A DNA stretch of 6,767 bases from an uncultured Eubacteriales bacterium (GTDB taxonomy: Bacteria; Bacillota_A; Clostridia; Peptostreptococcales; Anaerovoracaceae), in the NCBI GenBank assembly GCA_902790885.1, contig CADATR010000093.1, forward strand, positions 1 through 6,767, in the 5' to 3' direction. Shown one piece after another: positions 1-5,516 of this stretch. The notes below the pieces were generated by a model that was given only the letters and a program-made list of their open reading frames with translations, ran no database searches and had not been told where the DNA came from. How positions within the stretch are numbered: position 1 is the stretch's first letter; each line of letters begins with the position of its first letter. The position numbers and the translations under genes were made by a program.

Positions 1-1337
1 TGCTTACCCTGAACATCGGAGTTGCCCTTGATGGTCTCTCTGTAAGCGATCTTCTGAGGAACAACATTTACGCTTACGCCGTATCTGTCCTTCAGCTTAG
101 CCTGGATGATTCCGAGCTGGATGTCGCCCTGTCCGCCGAGCAGTGTCTGATGTGTCTCAGCGTTTCTCTCGAGAACGAATGTAGGATCCTCTTCCATGAG
201 TCTTGCGAGGCCCTGAGCCATCTTCTCGTCTTCGTTCTTGTCTGCAGCCTCTACAGCTACGAAGTAGCAAGGTGTAGGGAATGCAGCCGGCTTTACGGAA
301 ACCTGCTTGTTCTTAGCGCAGAGTGTATCGCCTGTCTTTGTGTTCTGGAGCTTTCCGAGAGCTACCAGGTCGCCGGCGACTACTGTATCTGTCATCTCCT
401 GGGACTTGCCTCTTACGAAGAAGACCGAACCGAGCTTCTCTGACTTCTCTGAACGCGGGTTGTAAACGTCAGCACCGGACTTGAGTGTGCCCGATACGAC
501 CTTTGCGTATGAGATCTTTCCGAGGAACGGATCAGCGAGTGTCTTGAAGATGTAGAGAACGAGGTCTCCTGCAGGATCGCATGCGATCTCGATGTCATTG
601 CCGTCAGCGTCCTTAGCTTCTGTAACGACTGTAGCCGGCTTCGGAACGTACTTGCAGAGCGAGTCGAGAACTTCGTCTACGCCTTCGCCTGTAAGAGCGC
701 TCATTGTGAGGATCGGCATGATGTCTCCGTTGTGGATACCTGTTGCCAGACCATGAGCGAACTCCTCGTCTGTGAAAGCCTCTCCCTCGAAGAACTTCTC
801 CATGAGTTCCTCGTCAGCAGCAGCTACTGCCTCGTCGAGAGCGTCCTTGTCGTCGAGTGTGACGCATGCGCTTCCGAACTTGTCCTGGATGGCAGCGATG
901 ACTGAATCGAGCTCAACGTTGTCCTTGTCGATCTTGTTGATCACGAAGAATGTCGGCGAGTTGTATTCCTTTACGAGATCCCAGGCCTTTTCTGTTCCTA
1001 CCTGGATTCCGGAGGAAGCGTCTACCATGATGATCGCTGTAGCGCCTGTCGAAAGAGCCGCTCTTGCCTCTCCGGCGAAATCGAAGAATCCCGGAGTATC
1101 GATGAAGTTGAGCTTTGTTCCCTTGTACTCTACAGGAACGAGTGTCTGGTTGATGGTGTATCCCTTTTCGATCTCCATCTTTTCATAGTCGGATACTGTG
1201 TTGCCCGACTCGACCTTGCCCAGTCTGCTGATTACCTTTGTGTTCAGCAGGCCTGCTTCAAGGAAGGTGGTTTTGCCTGTGCTGCCGTGTCCGAGCAGTA
1301 CGATGTTGCGGATCTTATCGCTTGAATAGCCTTTCAT
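1..1337 (-). CDS. Elongation factor G-like translational GTPase (EF-G paralog), 3' end cut by window edge
   Basis: A ribosome-associated GTPase of the EF-G family. The visible 445 residues cover the G domain, domain II, domain III and the entry to domain IV; the full protein should be near 690 residues. Visible G motifs are the P-loop GHGSTGKT (16-23), a switch I remnant EKGYTI (57-62), DTPGFFDF (80-87), NKID (134-137) and SAL (213-215). LGGQGDIQLGII is typical of EF-G domain III, and YRETIKG-NSDVQGK leads into domain IV. In canonical EF-G the G3 motif is DTPGHVDF, so the histidine that helps position the catalytic water is Phe84 here. That change and the short G domain suggest a paralog rather than the housekeeping fusA product; its exact role is unknown. 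The ATG at 1335-1337 has AGGAGG (1343-1348) six bases upstream. The 90-base gap from asnS shows a 5-bp GC stem (1397-1401/1412-1416) with no T-run and a duplicated GATATAAAA, but no clear promoter, so cotranscription with asnS is plausible. Confidence 0.93.
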   Translation of the reverse strand, partial: MKGYSSDKIRNIVLLGHGSTGKTTFLEAGLLNTKVISRLGKVESGNTVSDYEKMEIEKGYTINQTLVPVEYKGTKLNFIDTPGFFDFAGEARAALSTGATAIIMVDASSGIQVGTEKAWDLVKEYNSPTFFVINKIDKDNVELDSVIAAIQDKFGSACVTLDDKDALDEAVAAADEELMEKFFEGEAFTDEEFAHGLATGIHNGDIMPILTMSALTGEGVDEVLDSLCKYVPKPATVVTEAKDADGNDIEIACDPAGDLVLYIFKTLADPFLGKISYAKVVSGTLKSGADVYNPRSEKSEKLGSVFFVRGKSQEMTDTVVAGDLVALGKLQNTKTGDTLCAKNKQVSVKPAAFPTPCYFVAVEAADKNEDEKMAQGLARLMEEDPTFVLERNAETHQTLLGGQGDIQLGIIQAKLKDRYGVSVNVVPQKIAYRETIKGNSDVQGK

Positions 1338-1427
1338 GTGTTCCTCCTGAAATGTTTTTTATATCGTTTTCTTTTATATCTTTCTGATTATGCGGCGCGG
1401 CTCCCCTGCCTGCCGCTGACTGATTAA

Positions 1428-2822
1428 TTAAAATTCGGCATTACCTGGTGTGCGCGGGAACATCTGAACGTCTCTGATGTTGCTCATGCCCGTGAGGTAC
1501 ATGAGGATGCGGTCAAAGCCGAGTCCGTATCCCGAATGGAATACGCCGCCGTATTTGCGGAGATCGAGGTACCAGTCGTACGCGCTCTCGTCGAGTCCCA
1601 TCTCGTGGATCCTGTCAAGCAGCACTTCGTAGCGCTCTTCTCTCTGGCTTCCGCCGATGATCTCGCCGACTCCCGGCACCAGCATGTCCATCGCTGCGAC
1701 CGTTTTGCCGTCATCGTTGAGCCTCATGTAGAAGGCCTTGCAGTCCTTTGGATAGTTGATGACGAACATCGGCTTTTTGAAGACCTCTTCTGTCAGGTAA
1801 CGCTCGTGCTCTGTCTGCAGCTCGAGGCCCCACTCTACCGGATACTCGAACTTCTTGCCCGACTTCTGAAGGATGTCTACCGCTTCTGTATATGTGATGC
1901 GTACGAAATCCGAGTTCACGATGTGATCGAGTCTCTCCAGCAGGCCCTTGTCGATGAAGCTGTTGAAGAATTTCATCTCCTCCGGGCAGTGCTCCAGCAC
2001 GTAGCTGATGATGTACTTGATCATCTCTTCGGCCATGTCCATGTTGCCGTTGATATCGCAGAACGCCATCTCAGGCTCCATCATCCAGAACTCAGAAGCA
2101 TGCCTTGCGGTGTTGGAGTTCTCGGCTCTGAACGTAGGCCCGAAGGTGTAGATGTTGCGGAACGCAAGCGCCATGATCTCGCCCTCAAGCTGGCCCGACA
2201 CAGTCAGGTTGGACTTTTTGCCGAAGAAGTCCTTGCTGTAGTCGATGTTGCCCTCTGCATCTCTCGGCAGGTTGTCGAGGTCGAGCGTGGTCACCTGGAA
2301 CATCTCGCCGGCGCCTTCCGCGTCGCTGCATGTGATCTCAGGCGAGTGCACATAGATGAAGTTCTTCTCCTGGAAGAATTTGTGGATCGCGTAAGCCGCG
2401 ACGCTCCTTACTCTGAATACCGCGGAGAATGTGTTGCTGCGCGGTCTGAGGTGAGCGATCTCCCTGAGGAACTCCATGCTGTGGCGCTTCTTCTGCAGAG
2501 GATAGTCGGCATCCGAATCGGCCTCGAGCGCGATCTCGTCAGCCTTGATCTCAAACGGCTGCTTTGCCTCAGGCGTGAGCACCAGTGTGCCCTTCACCCT
2601 TACGCCAGCGCTCAGGCGGTACTTCGCCACTTCGCTGAAGTTGGCGAGCTTATCTGCCTCATAGACGACCTGCACCGGTGTGAAGAACGTGCCGTCATTT
2701 ACCGAAAGGAATCCGAACTGGTTGGAGCTTCTGTTTCCCCTCACCCAGCCGTAGATCATTACCTCTTTGCCTGCGTACTCTTCTGTGTTTCTGAATAATT
2801 CCCTGATCTCAATATCTTTCAT
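1428..2822 (-). CDS. asnS: Asparaginyl-tRNA synthetase (class II)
   Basis: This cytoplasmic enzyme activates asparagine with ATP and attaches it to tRNA-Asn. The 464 residues match the usual bacterial AsnRS length. Order: an OB-fold anticodon-binding domain (about 18-105, with [11 protein letters not shown] at 21-31), then the class II core with motif 1 around 130-162 (ending SPEITCS), motif 2 at 226-254 ([16 protein letters not shown]) and motif 3 ([15 protein letters not shown], 431-445). The C-terminus ends [20 protein letters not shown] with [11 protein letters not shown] marks AsnRS; AspRS has an FRDED-type motif 2. The ATG at 2820-2822 has only a purine run (GAGAGAG) as ribosome binding site, weaker than at its neighbours, and a GC-rich stem-loop (2836-2857) lies just upstream. 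A strong promoter at 2903-2931 implies a leader of about 73 bases, too short for a T-box. The EF-G-like gene follows after 90 bases. A 420-codon open frame on the opposite strand is a shadow. Confidence 0.98.
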   Translation of the reverse strand: MKDIEIRELFRNTEEYAGKEVMIYGWVRGNRSSNQFGFLSVNDGTFFTPVQVVYEADKLANFSEVAKYRLSAGVRVKGTLVLTPEAKQPFEIKADEIALEADSDADYPLQKKRHSMEFLREIAHLRPRSNTFSAVFRVRSVAAYAIHKFFQEKNFIYVHSPEITCSDAEGAGEMFQVTTLDLDNLPRDAEGNIDYSKDFFGKKSNLTVSGQLEGEIMALAFRNIYTFGPTFRAENSNTARHASEFWMMEPEMAFCDINGNMDMAEEMIKYIISYVLEHCPEEMKFFNSFIDKGLLERLDHIVNSDFVRITYTEAVDILQKSGKKFEYPVEWGLELQTEHERYLTEEVFKKPMFVINYPKDCKAFYMRLNDDGKTVAAMDMLVPGVGEIIGGSQREERYEVLLDRIHEMGLDESAYDWYLDLRKYGGVFHSGYGLGFDRILMYLTGMSNIRDVQMFPRTPGNAEF

Positions 2823-2835
2823 ATTTCTCTCTCTG

Positions 2836-2857
2836 GCGCGGCCTTCTGCTGCCGCGC
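2836..2857 (-). promoter_or_regulatory. GC-rich stem-loop in the asnS leader
   Basis: GCGCGGC (2836-2842) and GCCGCGC (2851-2857) form a perfect 7-bp stem with an 8-base loop. In the asnS transcript it would end 13 bases before the ATG, beside the weak GAGAGAG ribosome binding site, so it could limit or tune translation (inference). On the plus strand it is followed by TTTT and could serve as a weak terminator, but no plus-strand gene leads into it. Confidence 0.4.
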
Positions 2858-2902
2858 GTTTTGCATATTAATAGTATGCCGGCGCATTGCCCCAGCTTGT
2901 CG

Positions 2903-2931
2903 ATTATATCACAGAGGTACGGGCATGTCAC
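2903..2931 (-). promoter_or_regulatory. Strong sigma-A promoter for asnS
   Basis: Read on the minus strand: a -35 box GTGACA (2926-2931; 5 of 6 to TTGACA), a 17-base spacer, and a perfect -10 TATAAT (2903-2908) preceded by TGA, an extended -10. Transcription would start near 2896, giving a leader of about 73 bases before asnS. It lies between the nuclease-like gene and asnS, so asnS need not depend on transcription from upstream. Confidence 0.82.
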
Positions 2932-3045
2932 CAAAAAGCTTTGTTTTTTCAACCCGTTTGCCCGTATTCTCACCGGCAGAAGCGCTTTCCTTTCTCAGGC
3001 GGCCATCCCGTAGTGTATTTCGCCTGCCTCCGAAGCGATCCCGGT

Positions 3046-3837
3046 CTACAGCAGACAGCATTCGATCAATGCATCGATAAGCTTTCCGTCATATCCGCCC
3101 TTTTCATTATTGAATGTCATTATGAGATTATCCCAGGGCTTGATCCCATAGCTGATATAATCTTTGATCTTCCCAATGTTATCCAGTACATAAGCGTAGT
3201 CATTAACTTTCCCGAAGTGTTCCCAGTAAATGATTTTACGGTCACGGGGTCTCAGTATCTTGAGGTCCGGTGCGTAGCTAAGATCCGGGATCCCTGTGTC
3301 GTCTTCATATCTATATGGTATCCCGAAATGATCGAGCCTCGAGGTGATATACATCTCACCTCCCGATCGCAGGTTTTCGCCTTTTGCAGATATGGATTTA
3401 TAACCCTCTTCATAAAAAGCAGGCTGAACATAGCTGGCTGTCCACAGCTCAGGATCACTCCCGCCGTAATAGATTCCCTTTTCCAGTTCCGGATATTTCT
3501 CGCAAAAGGACCGCATCACATGCTGCTCGCTTACAGGGCTGTAATTCACAATAACTCTGTCAAGCTCCAGAATATCGTTCTGTATATTCTTTACCGCGAT
3601 CTCTACAAATCTTTTACGCACCAGAGCCAGCACGGTGTCGCTGTCATTTGTAACAGCGATCCTGTGTTCCTTTTTGCGATTGCCTCCTTTTGGGAACCTT
3701 TGGCAATAATGGTACCTGCCGTTTTTCTGATAAACATAAAGACTGCCTTCAGGAAGACTCTTCAGTTCGTCGTTCAGATCAGTCAGACGGTCACTCAGAC
3801 CGTTCCTTAATGAAATCAGCTGTTCTTTATAGTACAT
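3046..3837 (-). CDS. PD-(D/E)XK-like nuclease-fold protein of unknown function
   Basis: A 263-residue protein without a named function. Residues 28-60 (LPEGSLYVYQKNGRYHYCQRF, then basic RKKEH) and a helical stretch to about 100 resemble the N-terminal part of hypothetical proteins I recall from Lachnospiraceae. The second half matches a restriction-endonuclease-like core: LRSGGEMYI (156-164, candidate Glu161), GIPYRYE (172-178), APD (189-191, Asp191), YWEHFGK (204-210, Glu206), then a closing region PWDNLIMTF and DGKLIDALIE (235-259). The order E, PD, WEHFG is the PD-(D/E)XK-like pattern of that family. No signal peptide or membrane span is seen, so it is probably cytoplasmic. No methyltransferase, helicase or transposase is adjacent. 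Hand counts give 46 G+C of 120 at 3121-3240 against 65 of 120 at 1801-1920 in asnS, fitting transfer. The ATG at 3835-3837 lies 12 bases from AAAGGAG, a long gap. Nuclease activity is inferred. Confidence 0.82.
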   Translation of the reverse strand: MYYKEQLISLRNGLSDRLTDLNDELKSLPEGSLYVYQKNGRYHYCQRFPKGGNRKKEHRIAVTNDSDTVLALVRKRFVEIAVKNIQNDILELDRVIVNYSPVSEQHVMRSFCEKYPELEKGIYYGGSDPELWTASYVQPAFYEEGYKSISAKGENLRSGGEMYITSRLDHFGIPYRYEDDTGIPDLSYAPDLKILRPRDRKIIYWEHFGKVNDYAYVLDNIGKIKDYISYGIKPWDNLIMTFNNEKGGYDGKLIDALIECCLL

Positions 3838-3845
3838 ACGCCCAT
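3816..3845 (-). promoter_or_regulatory. Out-of-frame ATG mini-ORF overlapping the start of the nuclease-like gene
   Basis: The ribosome binding site AAAGGAG (3850-3856) is only four bases from an ATG at 3843-3845, but 12 bases from the ATG of the 263-residue frame (3835-3837). The nearer ATG opens a nine-residue frame (MGVCTIKNS, stop at 3816-3818) that overlaps the gene start in another frame. It could reduce or couple translation of the nuclease-like gene, or be accidental. No in-frame alternative start closer to the ribosome binding site exists. Confidence 0.3.
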
Positions 3846-3846
3846 C

Positions 3847-3922
3847 CCGCTCCTTTCTATTATTCGGCTGTCAGCACTCAGTCACCGCTCCTTTCTATTA
3901 TTCGGTTGTCAGCACTCATTCA
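3847..3922 (-). repeat. 38-base tandem duplication carrying the ribosome binding site
   Basis: Two head-to-tail copies, 3847-3884 and 3885-3922, match at 36 of 38 positions; the differences are at 3868/3906 and 3881/3919. Read toward the nuclease-like gene, each copy contains GAATAATAGAAAGGAGCGG, so the ribosome binding site is doubled and the outer copy sits 38 bases further up. The outer copy also supplies an ATG (3917-3919) for a 13-residue frame, MSADNRIIERSGD, ending at 3878, preceded by AAGGAAAGG. Whether that peptide is made is unknown. The near identity suggests a fairly recent duplication. Confidence 0.88.
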
Positions 3923-3993
3923 CCTTTCCTTAACGATGAAAAAATGCCTTCAGCCGGTAAACTGCTGCCCGGAATCATTTGTATTCAGTAAAG

Positions 3994-4009
3994 CATGCAT
4001 ATATGCATG
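3994..4009. repeat. Perfect 16-base palindrome
   Basis: CATGCATATATGCATG reads the same on both strands, with no loop. It lies about 157 bases upstream of the nuclease-like gene start. A dyad of this size could be an operator for a dimeric regulator, but no promoter boxes could be fixed next to it, so the role is open. Confidence 0.55.
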
Positions 4010-4027
4010 GACTTGAATAATTATTAG

Positions 4028-4068
4028 CCTTTTCGCCTTGCTGCCCGCCGGCGAAAAAGGACTTTTTT
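4028..4068 (+). terminator. Terminator-like hairpin on the plus strand, no gene feeding it
   Basis: CCTTTTCGCC (4028-4037) pairs with GGCGAAAAAGG (4050-4060, one extra A) around a 12-base loop. It is followed by AC and six T residues (4063-4068). That is the shape of a rho-independent terminator reading rightward, yet no plus-strand gene lies upstream. It could end an unrecognised small RNA, or belong to the fold-back element, whose left arm overlaps it. On the minus strand no T-run follows the hairpin. Confidence 0.4.
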
Positions 4069-4347
4069 CAAACCTTCTACATGAGTGCCCCAATATTACC
4101 ATTCCATGTAGACAAGGAGCCGGACTATTTTACGCAAAATACTTCTAAAAGGCGCCAAACGCTTATACATGCAATAAATCATGCTAATCCCGTCGCCATC
4201 TGAGCCTAAAACATACCTGTTCTGTGGATTTGGCCTTGAAATCGCTGATGTATAGGGATGCATATTTTGAAAACAGCGTTTTTGTCTACATGAAATGCCG
4301 AAATCAGACACCTCATGTAGAAGTTTCCGAAAAACTCCTTTTTGCGG
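4047..4347. mobile_element. Fold-back (MITE- or BIME-like) element with hairpin-bearing inverted arms
   Basis: The left arm (4054-4115) and the reverse complement of the right arm (4282-4343) align without gaps, 46 of 62 positions matching by hand. Matches cluster in an outer 32-base block (27 of 32) and an inner 16-base block (15 of 16); the 14 bases between match at only 4. Each arm also folds on itself: left TCTACATG (4076-4083) with CATGTAGA (4105-4112), right TCTACATGA (4285-4293) with TCATGTAGA (4313-4321). The variable bases lie in these hairpin loops. Short CCG-containing sequence continues outward at 4047 and 4347. About 165 bases of unique sequence separate the arms. No transposase and no clear target-site duplication are seen, so mobility is inferred; a structured RNA is the main alternative. 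Confidence 0.6.
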
Positions 4348-4362
4348 TTTTCCCGGAAACTT
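4321..4362. repeat. Perfect 9-bp inverted repeat at the right edge of the fold-back element
   Basis: AAGTTTCCG (4321-4329) and CGGAAACTT (4354-4362) are exact inverted copies separated by 24 bases. The left half lies inside the right arm of the fold-back element and the right half just outside it, so this hairpin competes with the arm pairing. No T-run follows on either strand that would make it a terminator. Confidence 0.6.
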
Positions 4363-4388
4363 ACTCACACAAAATAGGCACCCTCACT

Positions 4389-4517
4389 TTCGGAAGATGC
4401 CTGCTTTATCTTATTTCTTATTCGCGAATCAGAAACGATTCCTATATTCGGAAGATGCCTGCTTTATCGTATTGCTTATTCTTATTACTTATTCACGAAT
4501 CAGAAACGATTCCTATA
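4389..4517. repeat. Two-copy tandem repeat (58 and 71 bases) after deoD
   Basis: Copy 1 is 4389-4446 and copy 2 is 4447-4517. Both begin with TTCGGAAGATGCCTGCTTTA and end with GAATCAGAAACGATTC plus CTATA. Copy 2 is 13 bases longer because a CTTATT-type run is expanded near 4475-4494. Each copy contains GAATC and GATTC as inverted halves around AGAAAC (4426-4441 and 4497-4512). The array starts 24 bases past the deoD stop, so it would lie in the deoD transcript if termination were inefficient. I do not recognise the family. Confidence 0.85.
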
Positions 4518-4524
4518 CTTAAAA

Positions 4525-4548
4525 GCTGCGCCGGCGCATCGTTATGCG
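4525..4548 (-). terminator. Possible weak terminator at the end of deoD
   Basis: A perfect 12-base palindrome, TGCGCCGGCGCA (4527-4538), lies just after the deoD stop and is followed on the minus strand by GC and TTTT. A second hairpin, CGCAT (4535-4539) with ATGCG (4544-4548), overlaps it and spans the stop codon, so only one can form. The stems are short and the T-run is only four bases, so termination may be partial. Confidence 0.4.
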
Positions 4549-5249
4549 ATCTCGAGGGCGATCTCCATCATCTTTGTGAAGGATGTCTGGCGCTCCTCAG
4601 CTGTCGTGTTCTCTTCAGGATAGTTGAAGGAGTCTGAAACGGTGCAGATGCAGAGACCGTTCTTGCCGAGTCTGGCCGCATTGCAGTAAAGCGCCGCGGA
4701 TTCCATTTCGACTCCGAGAACTCCCATCTTAGACCATGCCATTGCGGATGCAGCGTCATCATAGAACATATCCGACGAGAAGATGTTGCCCACCTTGAAT
4801 CTGACGCCGGCCGCCCTTGTCGCGGCAACGGCTTTCTCAAGCAGTTCGAAGGATGCGATAGGTGCGTAAGTGCCAGGCAGATTATACTGGGCAGCGTAAT
4901 TTCCGTTTGTGCATGCGCCCTGAGCGATGATGATGTCACGAACATGGAGTTCAGGGTCGATTGATCCGCAGGAGCCGATCCTGATGATGTTCTTTACATC
5001 GTAGAACGCGAAAAGTTCGTACGAGTAGATGCCGATCGCAGGCTGGCCCATACCGGAAGCCATTACCGATACTCTCTTGCCTTTGTATGTGCCGGTATAG
5101 CCCTGCACTCCGCGGACATTATTGACGAGCACGGGATTCTCAAGGAAAGTCTCAGCGATGAATTTGCTGCGAAGCGGGTCGCCCGGCATCAGTACTGTCT
5201 CGGCGAAATCGCCTGCTTTAGCATTTATATGAGGAGTAGGAATTGGCAT
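4542..5249 (-). CDS. deoD: Purine nucleoside phosphorylase, DeoD type
   Basis: This cytoplasmic enzyme splits purine ribo- and deoxyribonucleosides with phosphate into the free base and (deoxy)ribose 1-phosphate, for purine salvage; the E. coli type is a hexamer. The 235 residues match the family length. Start TPHINAKAGDFAETVLMPGDPLR (5-27) carries the subunit-exchanged His7 and the phosphate-loop GDPLR. NNVRG (43-47, Arg46) and RIGSCGS (90-96) follow. EMES (181-184) binds the ribose and TVSD (203-206) carries the catalytic aspartate, Asp206. Many DeoD proteins have SDH here; this one has SDSF. The ATG at 5247-5249 has AAAGGAG seven bases upstream. A likely promoter lies in the tail of the preceding small gene, so deoD can be transcribed alone, though the same-strand neighbour 58 bases away could read into it. 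No pentose-phosphate mutase or nucleoside transporter gene is visible in the window. Confidence 0.97.
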   Translation of the reverse strand: MPIPTPHINAKAGDFAETVLMPGDPLRSKFIAETFLENPVLVNNVRGVQGYTGTYKGKRVSVMASGMGQPAIGIYSYELFAFYDVKNIIRIGSCGSIDPELHVRDIIIAQGACTNGNYAAQYNLPGTYAPIASFELLEKAVAATRAAGVRFKVGNIFSSDMFYDDAASAMAWSKMGVLGVEMESAALYCNAARLGKNGLCICTVSDSFNYPEENTTAEERQTSFTKMMEIALEIA

Positions 5250-5292
5250 AGCTAGTCTCCTTTCTTTGACGAGTCATAATTATTACGTTTAT

Positions 5293-5301
5293 ATTCTAAC
5301 A
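5293..5301 (-). promoter_or_regulatory. Likely extended -10 promoter for deoD
   Basis: On the minus strand TGTTAGAAT (5293-5301) is an extended -10 element: TGT followed by TAGAAT, 5 of 6 to TATAAT. Only a poor -35 (ACGACT, 3 of 6) lies 17 bases upstream, as is common for extended -10 promoters. Transcription would start near 5286, with a leader of about 36 bases containing the deoD ribosome binding site. Confidence 0.45.
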
Positions 5302-5307
5302 CATTGG

Positions 5308-5505
5308 CTAATGAAAGTCGTGTCTTGAGAGAAATGCTGACGTGACCGCTCTCTGCGCGAAGGCCGTCTCTTTTTCTCCCTCATCAGCATGGATATTCGG
5401 TTCTTCGTACAGGTTTTTCATGATCCAGAATGCGCCGTAGATGCCGAAAGTGATGACGGTCAGGAACAATGTTTTTGCAGCTGTCTTGAGGTTCATCTGT
5501 TTCAT
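5308..5505 (-). CDS. Small single-span membrane protein, unknown function
   Basis: A 65-residue protein I cannot assign. Residues 12-29 (LFLTVITFGIYGAFWIM region) form one hydrophobic segment with Lys at 2, 7 and 11 before it. The tail (34-46) is acidic and the end is polar. It could be an anchored small protein; cleavage as a signal peptide is less likely because no AXA-like site follows the segment. TFGIYGAFW recalls the T-G-I-Y-x-x-x-W stretch of DUF4234-type membrane proteins, but those are longer and multi-span, so this is only a hint. The ATG at 5503-5505 has AGAAAGG about seven bases upstream and starts 11 bases after the stop of the cysteine desulfidase gene, which suggests translation from the same message. 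The deoD promoter overlaps its end. Confidence 0.6.
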   Translation of the reverse strand: MKQMNLKTAAKTLFLTVITFGIYGAFWIMKNLYEEPNIHADEGEKETAFAQRAVTSAFLSRHDFH

Positions 5506-5516
5506 TTTAAGCCTTT

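Larger units (their letters stand above)
3838..4541. other. About 700-base repeat-rich stretch with no convincing gene
   Basis: Between the nuclease-like gene and the end of deoD I find no frame with both a plausible ribosome binding site and a recognisable product. Open frames at 4096-4368 (minus, GTG start, no ribosome binding site) and 4224-4637 (plus, running into antisense deoD) cross repeat boundaries and look accidental. The stretch instead holds a 38-base tandem duplication, a 16-base palindrome, a terminator-like hairpin, a fold-back element, another inverted repeat and a 58/71-base tandem repeat, each listed separately. It is AT-richer than the flanking core genes. Confidence 0.75.

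Noticed and set aside
1338..1427. Terminator or promoter between asnS and the EF-G-like gene
   Set aside because: The GC stem at 1397-1416 has no T-run on the minus strand, and neither TATAAA-like box has a -35 at suitable spacing.
1536..2798. A 420-codon open frame on the plus strand, antisense to asnS
   Set aside because: It lies wholly inside asnS, shows no known domain, and is explained by the codon bias of the real gene.
2823..2900. T-box riboswitch upstream of asnS
   Set aside because: The leader from the predicted start is only about 73 bases, and neither the conserved T-box sequence nor an antiterminator/terminator pair is present.
3001..3036. Terminator after the nuclease-like gene (CAGGCG / CGCCTG pair)
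   Set aside because: The stem is six bases with a 19-base loop and no T-run downstream on the minus strand.
2887..3810. A 307-codon plus-strand open frame opposite the nuclease-like gene
   Set aside because: The minus-strand frame has recognisable motifs and a ribosome binding site. The plus-strand frame has neither and also covers the asnS promoter.
4096..4368. A 90-residue minus-strand frame across the fold-back element
   Set aside because: It starts at GTG without a ribosome binding site, runs through both hairpin arms, and shows no domain. More likely a by-product of the repeat.
3847..4517. CRISPR array
   Set aside because: The repeats are two-copy tandems of different lengths with no regular spacers, and no cas genes are present.
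4224..4637. A 137-residue plus-strand frame
   Set aside because: It passes through the tandem repeat, which gives repeated peptides, and then into antisense deoD; no ribosome binding site.
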